Of a DNA stretch of 11,211 nucleotides, positions 1 to 7,662 are shown in pieces. A model generated the notes under the pieces. The model made no database searches and was not told where the DNA came from. It saw nothing but the letters and a program-made list of their open reading frames with translations. The stretch lies in NCBI GenBank assembly GCA_017998755.1, contig JAGOCL010000042.1, positions 1 to 11,211 on the forward strand. Reading direction: 5' to 3'. Both the position numbers and the translations under genes were made by a program. Each line of letters starts with the position of its first letter. Positions within the stretch are counted from its first letter, which is position 1. This stretch comes from Spirochaetota bacterium. Its GTDB lineage: Bacteria; Spirochaetota; GWE2-31-10; MWDO01.

Positions 1-2167
1 CTTCTTCCATAGTGTAGCCTGTTAAAGCTATAATAGGTATTGCCGCGTTATTTTTATCTTCTCTTATGATTGTCGAACAAGTTATCCCGTCCATCTCGGG
101 CATCTGTATATCCATAAGGATTATATCAATCTTATTTTTATAAAAAGATTCCAAAGCTTTTTTACCGTTATTAGCGGTTATAACTTTAAATCCCTTTTCC
201 GCAAGAATTTCGCTAAGATAATACAAATTTATCCCGTTGTCTTCTACTACCATAACGGTAAAATCGCTATAAACAATATAGTCCGCGGCGCTTTCCGTTC
301 CGCCTTCCTCAGTTCGGCCGCTAATACCGTCGGGTATCTCCAATTCGAGGTTTATGGTAAAACAAGTCCCTTCGTACTCTCTGCTCTTCACTGTAACAGT
401 ACCGTTCATAGCTTCTATGAGACTTTTTACAATGCTAAGCCCCAGTCCGGTTCCGGCAAATTTCTTTCTATAAGAGCTGTCTATCTGCGAAAACCGCTCA
501 AATATATTCTCTATTTTATCTTCCGGAATACCTATCCCCGTATCGCAAACGGTTATTTCAATTTTTTGTTTATCTAAATTTATGGAATTCTTAACGACTC
601 TGCCGATTTTTTTTACATATAACTGCGCTTTACCTTTTTCTGTAAATTTTATAGCGTTATTGACCAAATTAATCACAATTTGGCTTATAAAAGTCTCGTC
701 GGTAAGAAAAATATCCTGCAGATCGTCGTCGTAATTAAAGTATAGCTCGATCCCTTTATTGTCCGCCGATATCTTAAATACTTCGTATAAAGAATCAAGC
801 AGTTCTCTTAGATTAACATTCTTCCTTGTATATATCCTTTTACCCGACTCGATTTTAGATATATCCAGTATGTCGTTTACAATATTTAACAGAAGATCGC
901 CCGATTTCTTCATCATTGCGAGGAATTTCTTTTGTTCCTCGTCGAGCTTAGTTTTATTCATCATATTTATCATACCGAGAATGCCCGTAAGCGGAGTCCT
1001 GAGTTCATGATTCATATTTGACAAAAACTTACTCTTCACGACGAGAGCGTTTTCGGCCGTCTCCTTTGACTCTTTCAGCTCATTATCGATGCGAAGTCTA
1101 TCTGTTATATCCTGAGCGAACGCTATATACTCGTCGTCGCTAATTTTTACAGCGTTGACGCTCATATTGCGCAAAGATCCGTCGGCTCTGATAAATTCAA
1201 ATTCATCGTAAGCGGCGCCGAATTGAGAAAGTTTATAGAAATGATTGTATCCGTCGGACTTCGATTGTTCTGATAAAATTTGTCCGAATTCTTTACGTAG
1301 CAGTTCTTCCTCCGAATAAGCGGTCATGATACAAGCCGCTTCGTTTACCGATTTCAATTTCTGTTCCCCGGATATGATGAATATTCCGATCGGAGAATTT
1401 TCTATATAAGACCTTGATTTCTCTTCGCTTCCTTTTATCTTAATTAACGACTTATTAAGTTTATCGATCATATTGTTGAAGGTTTTTGCCAGATCGCCTA
1501 TCTCGTCGTTTGATATAACGGGGATTTTGACGTTTAAGTTATCGTAAGATACTCTCTTTGTCGCGTAAGCGAGCCGATTGATCGGGTTAATTATCAAACG
1601 CGACAAAATATAAACGATTAATATATCTATCAGGACGATAGTTAAGATTACAGATATAACGTAAATCAATCTTATCCATAACAAATCGAAAAATAACGAT
1701 TTGATTGAGAATATTATTTTTACCGAACCTACCCGCTCTTCTTCCATATTAGGCAGAGGTTTATAAAAGCAAGGAATATCTTTTATCAACCAAAATTTTT
1801 CAGGAACTTTGAGCTTTATCTCCTCGGGCTCGTTAAAAGTACGGTTGACAAGTTTGCCGTCTACGTCGTAAATTTGGACGGATAATATCTCTAAGATTTC
1901 TTCTTCATTATTTTGAAATTGGATAGTATCTTCGTCTAAAAAAAGATACGTATACTTCGCAAGATGAGGAGAGCAAATTTTCGCAATATTTTCAGCTACC
2001 CTTTCTGCGCTTAAATTATACAGTTTTTCAATCGAATTCTCATGATAAGTTATATATATCATTCCGGTAACGATTAATATAAAAAACAATACGATCGATA
2101 TGATTATCAAAAATTTTGAGAAAAGACTTGTAGCGTATTTATATTTAATGATTTTTCTCATAAACAT
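1..2167 (-). CDS. Hybrid sensor histidine kinase with C-terminal receiver (3' end outside window)
   Basis: Inner-membrane sensor kinase that should autophosphorylate on His and pass phosphate to its own receiver domain. Reading the minus strand from ATG 2167-2165 gives 722 uninterrupted codons, running off the left edge. In order: TM1 about 19-39; a periplasmic domain of about 120 residues, possibly CACHE-like; TM2 about 163-186; HAMP about 187-240 (NPINRL from N194); PAS about 252-362; HisKA with H-box SNMNHELRTP and phospho-acceptor H387; HATPase with N-box N503/N504, G1 box DTGIGIP from D542 and G2 box GTGLGLSIV from G572; REC with E642/D643, phospho-acceptor D686 in LMDIQMPEMDG and T716. 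The conserved REC lysine and anything after it (second REC, HPt or output domain) lie outside the window. The chosen start overlaps the stop of the upstream lipoprotein gene (TAATG) and has GAGAG 6 bases before it. An in-frame ATG at 2161-2159 is the alternative. Domain calls are secure; the ligand is unknown. Confidence 0.93.
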   Translation of the reverse strand, partial: MFMRKIIKYKYATSLFSKFLIIISIVLFFILIVTGMIYITYHENSIEKLYNLSAERVAENIAKICSPHLAKYTYLFLDEDTIQFQNNEEEILEILSVQIYDVDGKLVNRTFNEPEEIKLKVPEKFWLIKDIPCFYKPLPNMEEERVGSVKIIFSIKSLFFDLLWIRLIYVISVILTIVLIDILIVYILSRLIINPINRLAYATKRVSYDNLNVKIPVISNDEIGDLAKTFNNMIDKLNKSLIKIKGSEEKSRSYIENSPIGIFIISGEQKLKSVNEAACIMTAYSEEELLRKEFGQILSEQSKSDGYNHFYKLSQFGAAYDEFEFIRADGSLRNMSVNAVKISDDEYIAFAQDITDRLRIDNELKESKETAENALVVKSKFLSNMNHELRTPLTGILGMINMMNKTKLDEEQKKFLAMMKKSGDLLLNIVNDILDISKIESGKRIYTRKNVNLRELLDSLYEVFKISADNKGIELYFNYDDDLQDIFLTDETFISQIVINLVNNAIKFTEKGKAQLYVKKIGRVVKNSINLDKQKIEITVCDTGIGIPEDKIENIFERFSQIDSSYRKKFAGTGLGLSIVKSLIEAMNGTVTVKSREYEGTCFTINLELEIPDGISGRTEEGGTESAADYIVYSDFTVMVVEDNGINLYYLSEILAEKGFKVITANNGKKALESFYKNKIDIILMDIQMPEMDGITCSTIIREDKNNAAIPIIALTGYTMEE

Positions 2168-3225
2168 TACTTACTCTCTTTTTTCAGCGAATCCGTTACT
2201 ACGATTTCTCCGCGGGCAATTTTCTTCTCGATCTCCTTTGTATCGGAAATAATCTTCTCCCCAATTACGTCTTTAGTCCATATCATATCGGTAATTCCAA
2301 CCCCATTGTTTCGGTAATCGTATCTGTATATAAAATTACCTTTTATAGTCCCGTCTAAATAATAACCGACAAGATCGACTACGCAATTGTCAAGACGTTT
2401 CATCATACTAGTTAGTACGCTTCCTTTCGCGATACCGTCCTGATCGGAATCGACGCCAATTACGTAAGCCCCGTTATCTACCGCCGCCTGTATAATCCCG
2501 CCGCCCGTCAAACTGGCGACGTTATATATAACGTCTACGCTACTTTTGTACATTTCGGTCGCTATCTCGTATCCCAATTTCGGATTGTGATAACCGGAGA
2601 AATCCGGCATTAACGATGCAAACCGAGCGTCTATTTTTTTAGTTCTATCTGCGTAACCTACCCCTTCTTCAAATCCTTTCAAAAAATCTAAAATAACCGG
2701 TTCGTTAGTCCCTCCGATAAATCCGATTGTCAAACTTTTAGAAAATCTCGCCGCAAGATAACCTACGACGAACGATCCCTCGTTTTGAGCGAATTCAACT
2801 GAACTGACGTTGTCTATTCCGTTTAAAGGATTGTCAAGAATCACAAAATGTATATCGGGATGAATCGGCGCTATCTCCGGCAATATTTCCAAAGCAATAT
2901 AGCTTGCCATAAAAATCAACGAACATTTTTCATTATAGATAAGCTCCGATAATTTGATTTTTATATCTTCAACTTTTTCTTCTTTCGGTATGGCGTAAGC
3001 TATATCTATATCATACTTTTTCGACGCTCGAATCAATCCGGCGTACTGCATATCGTTGAACGACATATCCCCCATGCCGCCGTATCCGAGCGCAAGCCCA
3101 ACCTTAACTCGTTCGTTACGACTAGAAGTCTGAGTTGAAGTATATAGTTCGCCGTCGCTTTTTTTGCAAGAGTATAATAAGAAAGCCGCGAATAATATTA
3201 GTATGAAAAACTTACCGCATTTCAT
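2167..3225 (-). CDS. BMP/PnrA-family substrate-binding lipoprotein
   Basis: Periplasmic-binding-protein fold of the basic membrane protein (BMP, TmpC/PnrA, Med) family. Characterised members bind purine nucleosides, or autoinducer-like ligands in some cases. A short basic start and hydrophobic stretch end in a lipobox (LLYS before C20), so it is probably a lipid-anchored exported protein. Family landmarks: GDMSFND at 52-58, EFAQNEGSFVVGYLAA at 144-159 (the FxxxEGxxxxG region), GFIGG at 168-172, GVDSDQ at 257-262 and SVLTSMMKRLD at 269-279. The 352-residue length is normal for the family. AAAGG lies 8 bases before the ATG. The gene is followed with a TAATG overlap by a hybrid histidine kinase, not by ABC transporter genes. 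I infer that it presents its ligand to the kinase's periplasmic domain, although permease genes could sit elsewhere. The exact ligand cannot be read from the sequence. Confidence 0.92.
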   Translation of the reverse strand: MKCGKFFILILFAAFLLYSCKKSDGELYTSTQTSSRNERVKVGLALGYGGMGDMSFNDMQYAGLIRASKKYDIDIAYAIPKEEKVEDIKIKLSELIYNEKCSLIFMASYIALEILPEIAPIHPDIHFVILDNPLNGIDNVSSVEFAQNEGSFVVGYLAARFSKSLTIGFIGGTNEPVILDFLKGFEEGVGYADRTKKIDARFASLMPDFSGYHNPKLGYEIATEMYKSSVDVIYNVASLTGGGIIQAAVDNGAYVIGVDSDQDGIAKGSVLTSMMKRLDNCVVDLVGYYLDGTIKGNFIYRYDYRNNGVGITDMIWTKDVIGEKIISDTKEIEKKIARGEIVVTDSLKKESK

Positions 3226-3260
3226 ATCGCCCGCCTTTGATAAATATTTGCCCTCCGTTA

Positions 3261-3289
3261 ATTATAAACCATTATTTATAAATAGTAAA
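3261..3289 (-). promoter_or_regulatory. Predicted sigma70-type promoter for the lipoprotein-kinase unit
   Basis: On the minus strand a perfect -10 TATAAT (3266-3261) follows a -35-like TTTACT (3289-3284) at 17 bases. Initiation near 3254 would give a leader of about 29 bases containing the AAAGG ribosome-binding site (3238-3234) ahead of ATG 3225. Seen by motif only. Confidence 0.55.
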
Positions 3290-3384
3290 TCAAAATTGAA
3301 CGCAGGATAAGCGGATCAATTTTTTGTATAAGATTCGCTATTCGCCGGGAATTCCAATGAGATAAAAAAAATATCGCCTAGCAT

Positions 3385-3404
3385 TAATACTTTCTAATAC
3401 TTTT
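3385..3404. repeat. Tandem 10-bp direct repeat just upstream of the operon -35 box
   Basis: TAATACTTTC (3385-3394) is followed directly by TAATACTTTT (3395-3404), a 9-of-10 match repeating at about one DNA helical turn. It ends 4 bases before the TTGACA at 3409. The position suits an activator or response-regulator site, but in AT-rich intergenic DNA it could be chance. A second small tandem, ATTCGCT/ATTCGCC, lies at 3333-3346. Confidence 0.4.
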
Positions 3405-3408
3405 TTTA

Positions 3409-3437
3409 TTGACAATTATTTTTTATTAAAATAATAT
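3409..3437 (+). promoter_or_regulatory. Predicted promoter of the HTH-EIIA / Ehr operon
   Basis: A consensus -35 TTGACA (3409-3414) is followed after 17 bases by TAATAT (3432-3437), a 4-of-6 match to the -10 consensus. Transcription would start near 3444, about 23 bases before the ATG at 3467. The -10 overlaps the possible TTG start at 3437, which argues against translation starting there. The upstream tandem repeat ends next to the -35. Confidence 0.5.
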
Positions 3438-3466
3438 TGAATCAACCGGGATATACGGACTACATT

Positions 3467-4135
3467 ATGGATCTTAATATCAAAGATATTTCTACGTTAC
3501 TTCAACTTCCCGAAAAAAAGATTTCGGCATTAATTAAAAGCAAAGAGCTTCCAAGCGAGAAGGTTAACGATAAATTCTTCTTTAATAAGCAAAAGATTAT
3601 CGAATGGGCGCTTGGTAGAAATATACCTCTAAACTTATCTAACCATGAAAAATTAAGCGAATACCGCTTGGATTCGTTGAGCGCGCTTCTCGATCCCGCC
3701 GCTTTCTACTACGACTGCCGTTTGGAAGAGAAGACGTTTATCGAACAAATGATCGGTCTTATTAATTTAGAGGAGAGCGTAGATAAAAATATCATCATCC
3801 AATTGTTGAGAAGCCGCGAAGCGCTTATGAGCACCGCGATCGGGAACGGCGTCAGCTTTCCGCATCCGAGAATTCCGTTGGCTCTCGGGAATAATAAACC
3901 TTTGATAAATTTTTTCTTTCCTCAAAAATATCTTGATCTCAAATCGATCGACAACAAACCTGTTCATACGATTATCCTTATTATATCCCAGACAATTAAA
4001 CAACACCTTAGCATTCTTGCAAGAATAAGTTTTTTAATATCGAAAGAAATTTTCCACGCGGCGTTAAAAAACCGAAAATCTTATGAAGAGATAATAGACC
4101 TGATCAATCAAATAGAGAATAACGAAAATGGATGA
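3467..4135 (+). CDS. HTH (excisionase/MerR-like) - PTS EIIA(Ntr) fusion regulator
   Basis: Putative cytoplasmic regulator of 222 residues joining a DNA-binding domain to a PTS EIIA type 2 (PtsN-like) domain. Residues 1-50 (start MDLNIKDISTLLQLPEKKIS) have the helix-turn-helix-wing pattern of excisionase-family proteins. The EIIA domain spans about 62-220. Its segment GNGVSFPHPR carries H133, aligned by eye with the phospho-accepting His of PtsN (GIAIPHG). The downstream HLSILARISFLI and the C-terminal helix also match PtsN. Start choice: the frame is open back to TTG 3437, but that codon sits in the predicted -10 box, and HTH proteins of this type usually begin at the MDL position, so ATG 3467 is preferred. 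The ribosome-binding site is weak. The stop overlaps the next gene by 8 bases, making this the first gene of the hydrogenase-related operon. I infer that it controls this operon in response to PTS phosphorylation. EIIA family: firm; role: inferred. Confidence 0.88.
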   Translation: MDLNIKDISTLLQLPEKKISALIKSKELPSEKVNDKFFFNKQKIIEWALGRNIPLNLSNHEKLSEYRLDSLSALLDPAAFYYDCRLEEKTFIEQMIGLINLEESVDKNIIIQLLRSREALMSTAIGNGVSFPHPRIPLALGNNKPLINFFFPQKYLDLKSIDNKPVHTIILIISQTIKQHLSILARISFLISKEIFHAALKNRKSYEEIIDLINQIENNENG

Positions 4136-6107
4136 TTATTCTATACTATTTCTTTACGTTCTGATTCTGCAAATTCTTTCAATAGTCCCGCTGATTATAT
4201 TCAGAAGTTCTAAAACCGCCTCGATTTTTACAAATATAATTTTATTAACCGGTTTAAGCGCGGGATTTAGCGCAACCGTATATTCCCTACTATTCGGGAG
4301 AATTCCGCTAAATGGTTTAGTATTCTTTAATATTCCGGAAAATATTTTCAGATTCGACTCGCTCGCGCTCTATTTCCTACTGATTATACAATTAATTTCT
4401 ATTCCGACGACTATTTACGGCTATTCATACCTTAATCATTACGTTAAAAAAGGCAAATCCGTTAAAAATTTTCTGCTTTTTTATATAATACTGATCGTAT
4501 CGACCCAATTAGACGTTGTTTCAAATCATTCGATGATTTTTCTTGTATCTTGGGAACTTGTTAGCTTATCGGCCTATTTAGGTATGATATTTGAAAAAGA
4601 GAAAAAAGAGGTTCAGACGGGGAGTTTTTATTACATAGTCGTATCGCATCTGATAATGTTCTTGCTCTACGTATTCTTCTTCATACTGCGCAAACGGACG
4701 GGAAGTTGGTATTTTAGCGATTTTCATATAACAAAAGACATAGGATATGAATATATCCTCGCATTCGCGCTTTCTATCATGGCTTTTGGTTTGAAAGCGG
4801 GTTTTATTCCGGCGCATTTTTGGCTTCCGAGAGCCCACCCGATCGCGCCTACCATCATAAGCGCTTTTTTGTCCGGTATTATTATAAAATTGGGAATATA
4901 CGGAATTCTACGGACTTTTCAGTTTTTACAACCTGTTCCGGCGTATTTCGGCTGGATTGTACTAATTATCAGCTTAATAAGCGCTATTTTCGGCGTATGG
5001 TACGCCCTCGCTCAACACGATCTCAAAAAGTTGCTGGCGTATCACTCTATCGAGAATATCGGAATTATCGGTATCGGTATTGGGCTTGGTTTCATCGGTT
5101 CTGCTTACAATTCGATTCCGATTCAGATGTTGGGGTTCGGAGGAGCGCTTCTACATACTCTCAATCATGCGATATTTAAGAGTCTTTTGTTTATCGGGAG
5201 CGGCGTTATTTATCAAAATCTCGGAACTCGAAATATGGAATTAATGGGCGGTCTGGTCAAATACGGCAGGACTTTCTTTGTTATGTTTTTGATCGGTTCG
5301 GTCGCTATAAGCGGCGTCCCTCCGTTAAACGGTTTTATCTCGGAATTTATCATATATAGCGGTTTTTTTAAGACCGCCGAAGAATTAAAAAGCTACTACC
5401 CTCTTCTCATGCTTATTTTTACTGTAGGATTAGCGCTCGTGGGAGGTCTTGCCGTCGCCTGCTTTACAAAAATTAATTCTATTATGTTTTTAGGAAGCGA
5501 GCGCCGGGAAGTAAAAAGCTTCAAAGTAACCTTATTTGATTATATATCGCTGGGAATACTCTCAACGCTTTGCGTTGTAATAGGTCTATTCCCAAAATAT
5601 TTTATACGGATTATCGACAAAGTCTTGAGGAATCAGTTTGTACCATCCGACGCGCCCGACGTATTATTGAGCATAAACTGGACAATAATAAGCGTCGTTT
5701 TTGGAGCTCTGATCGCCGGAGTATCGTTATTCTTCGGCGTAAAAATATTAATACAAAAGAGGTACGGTAGAAGAATAAACCGGGCTTGGGGGTGCGGTTA
5801 CGATAAAATAAATTCAAAGATGCAATACAGCGCGTCGTCTTTTGCCGACGAAATTAATGATATATCAAAAGTAATACTCAATTACGAAAAGAAAATAGAA
5901 ATTTCCGATAAACTATTCCAGCCGCGCCGCGAATTTGAAAGCGAATCAAAAGACCTGATAGATTACAAAATAATAATCCCATTTTATAGAAATTTGGAAA
6001 AATTGGCTTCAAAAATAAAGATTTTCAATACTAGCGATATCCGTATCAGCATCGTATCGTTAGTAGTTATTATTATAATTTATGGATTGGCGGCGCTTAT
6101 ATGGTAG
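4128..6107 (+). CDS. hyfB: HyfB/HycC-like antiporter-type membrane subunit of an Ehr/group 4 hydrogenase-like complex
   Basis: Proton- or sodium-translocating inner-membrane subunit related to NuoL/MrpA. The 659 residues compare well with E. coli HyfB (about 670) and are hydrophobic over most of the length, with a final TM at about 640-658. The family's ion-path residues are present: E143 in the TM5-like segment SWELVSLSAYLGM, K223 in GLKAGFIPAHFWLP with H230 and H237 following, and K351 in NHAIFKSLLF. The hydrophilic stretch near 553-570, GCGYDKINSKMQYSASSFA, is a hallmark of HyfB/HycC rather than NuoL. ATG 4128 overlaps the stop of the HTH-EIIA gene by 8 bases, and GAGA lies 9 bases upstream. 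The gene's end overlaps the HyfC-like gene by 7 bases. The E. coli symbol is used for homology only. In an Ehr naming scheme this would be one of the membrane Ehr subunits. Confidence 0.93.
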   Translation: MDDYSILFLYVLILQILSIVPLIIFRSSKTASIFTNIILLTGLSAGFSATVYSLLFGRIPLNGLVFFNIPENIFRFDSLALYFLLIIQLISIPTTIYGYSYLNHYVKKGKSVKNFLLFYIILIVSTQLDVVSNHSMIFLVSWELVSLSAYLGMIFEKEKKEVQTGSFYYIVVSHLIMFLLYVFFFILRKRTGSWYFSDFHITKDIGYEYILAFALSIMAFGLKAGFIPAHFWLPRAHPIAPTIISAFLSGIIIKLGIYGILRTFQFLQPVPAYFGWIVLIISLISAIFGVWYALAQHDLKKLLAYHSIENIGIIGIGIGLGFIGSAYNSIPIQMLGFGGALLHTLNHAIFKSLLFIGSGVIYQNLGTRNMELMGGLVKYGRTFFVMFLIGSVAISGVPPLNGFISEFIIYSGFFKTAEELKSYYPLLMLIFTVGLALVGGLAVACFTKINSIMFLGSERREVKSFKVTLFDYISLGILSTLCVVIGLFPKYFIRIIDKVLRNQFVPSDAPDVLLSINWTIISVVFGALIAGVSLFFGVKILIQKRYGRRINRAWGCGYDKINSKMQYSASSFADEINDISKVILNYEKKIEISDKLFQPRREFESESKDLIDYKIIIPFYRNLEKLASKIKIFNTSDIRISIVSLVVIIIIYGLAALIW

Positions 6108-7021
6108 ATATTATTCGCGGTATTATATCGATACTTATCATACTTCTGTTTTCTCCTATGCTTATAGGGCTGATAAACAAGCAGAAAGCTATTTTTACCG
6201 GTCGAATCGGCGCTCCGGTACTGCAACCGTATTACGAACTGTATAAACTTTTAAGAAAAGAGACGATCAACTCCGATACTTCGTCGTTAATCAGCGTATT
6301 AGCCCCTGTAATAAATATTTCGACCGTTATAGTCGCCGCGTTAATGGTTCCGATCGGTTTCTTCAAGCCCATTATCAGTTTTGAAGGGGATATAATTCTT
6401 TTTGCGTATATATTGGGATTATCGCGTTTTTTTCAGATATTAGCCGCTATGGACATAGGAAGCTCTTTCGAGGGGATGGGCGCGGCCAGAGAAGCGACGT
6501 TTGCCGTATTCGTGGAACCGATATTCTTTTTTACAATCGGAAGTATCGCCTATATTACCGGATTTTCTTCTATTTATAAGATATTTTACTCCATTCAGCC
6601 GGATAACCTTATATACATAATTTTTATTGTAGTTTGCTCAATTTCTTTGTTTATTTTGATGGTAACAGAATGTTCCAGAATGCCCGTCGACGATCCCAAT
6701 ACCCATCTGGAATTAACGATGATTCACGAAGTAATGATACTCGACAACTCCGGTTTGGATCTGTTTTTGTATCAATATTCAAGTTATATCAAACTTTTTA
6801 TCTACGTCGTTTTGGAGTCGTCGTTTCTATATCCGATCGGAGCTCAAAGGTTCGGTTTGGGATTGGCTATTTTTGTAATAGCGGTTTTGTTGTTCTCTAC
6901 TATACTAGCAGTTGTGGAAACGGTTACTTCCCGTTATAAAATGAAATATATTCCTCAATATCTGTTATTCGGAACGGCTATCGGGGTATTAAATATACTG
7001 ATTTATACTTTTACAGGATAA
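6101..7021 (+). CDS. hyfC: HyfC/HycD/EchB-like (NuoH-related) membrane anchor subunit
   Basis: Inner-membrane subunit homologous to complex I NuoH and EchB. It connects the peripheral catalytic arm to the antiporter-like subunits. The 306 residues form about eight TM segments. Conserved cytoplasmic loops are visible: GRIGAPVLQPYYELYKLLRK from G34, SSFEGMGAAREATF at 121-134 and, after E190, PVDDPNTHLELTMIHEVM at 195-212 with acidic D197, D198, E204 and E210. These acidic loops are typical of HyfC/EchB and are thought to link redox chemistry to ion movement. The ATG lies inside the end of the hyfB-like gene (7-base overlap), so translation is probably coupled. Nothing looks broken. Confidence 0.93.
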   Translation: MVDIIRGIISILIILLFSPMLIGLINKQKAIFTGRIGAPVLQPYYELYKLLRKETINSDTSSLISVLAPVINISTVIVAALMVPIGFFKPIISFEGDIILFAYILGLSRFFQILAAMDIGSSFEGMGAAREATFAVFVEPIFFFTIGSIAYITGFSSIYKIFYSIQPDNLIYIIFIVVCSISLFILMVTECSRMPVDDPNTHLELTMIHEVMILDNSGLDLFLYQYSSYIKLFIYVVLESSFLYPIGAQRFGLGLAIFVIAVLLFSTILAVVETVTSRYKMKYIPQYLLFGTAIGVLNILIYTFTG

Positions 7022-7025
7022 GGAG
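7020..7025 (+). promoter_or_regulatory. Strong Shine-Dalgarno overlapping the hyfC-like stop
   Basis: AAGGAG starts inside the TAA stop of the preceding gene and lies 4 bases before ATG 7030. It fixes the start of the HyfE-like gene and is the clearest ribosome-binding site in the operon. Confidence 0.7.
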
Positions 7026-7029
7026 CGTT

Positions 7030-7662
7030 ATGCAAAATTTTTTAAGTATATTATTTTGTTTATCCCTCTTCTACATCGCAATAACCTCGAGGATTATGTC
7101 GTATGTTACGGTTCTTGCTATTCAGGGGGCGGTTTTGACCATACTGACGATTCTTCCTGTTATAGAACATTTTTCTATGTTACATATCGCTATCCCGTTA
7201 ACTTTGTTTGTTATCAAGGCGGTTTTGATACCGAGATATATGCGAAAAATAATCGTCAATCTCGACGTCAATCGAGTTATAGAGCCTACAATTGGGCAGT
7301 TTACGTTTTTGTTATTAACTATATTTTCTATGGGAATAATATTTGTCGTTTCAAATATTCTTACTTATACGACTCCGATAGATACCATACCTTTTGCAAG
7401 CGGGTTTTCGGCTATAATTGTAGGTCTTTATATTATAATATTTCGAAAAAAACTTATCACTCACGTTGCCGGTTTTCTGGTTTTGGAGAACGGTATATTT
7501 TTGTTAGGAACCTCGATAGCGTATAAAGCGCCATTAATCATAGAAATCGGAACATTACTCGACGTCTTTGTCGTCGTATTTTTGATGGGTATCGCCCTTA
7601 ACAAAATAAGTTCGACAATATCGGGCTTAGAAGCGGGCGATTTGGGGAGATTAAAAGACTAA
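7030..7662 (+). CDS. hyfE: HyfE-like (NuoK-related) membrane subunit
   Basis: Small inner-membrane subunit of 210 residues, close to E. coli HyfE (about 216), with roughly six TM helices. Family features: ITSRIMSYVTVLAIQGAVLT near the N-terminus, a segment with K63 (PLTLFVIKAVLIPRYMRK) and the C-terminal pair typical of HyfE. That pair is GFLVLENGIFLLGTSIA with E153, then APLIIEIGTLLDVFVVVFLMG with E172 and D178. The buried acidic residues match the NuoK-type glutamates that take part in ion translocation in complex I. There is an 8-base gap from the preceding gene and a strong AAGGAG ribosome-binding site. The stop overlaps the next start (TAATG). Confidence 0.9.
   Translation: MQNFLSILFCLSLFYIAITSRIMSYVTVLAIQGAVLTILTILPVIEHFSMLHIAIPLTLFVIKAVLIPRYMRKIIVNLDVNRVIEPTIGQFTFLLLTIFSMGIIFVVSNILTYTTPIDTIPFASGFSAIIVGLYIIIFRKKLITHVAGFLVLENGIFLLGTSIAYKAPLIIEIGTLLDVFVVVFLMGIALNKISSTISGLEAGDLGRLKD

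Noticed and set aside
759..1010. 83-codon plus-strand reading frame
   Set aside because: It lies wholly antisense to the HisKA/HATPase part of the kinase, shows no recognisable domain, and its composition mirrors the coding strand opposite it.
3348..3355. Palindrome GGAATTCC in the intergenic region
   Set aside because: Eight bases with no second half-site or spacing pattern; a palindrome this short is expected by chance.
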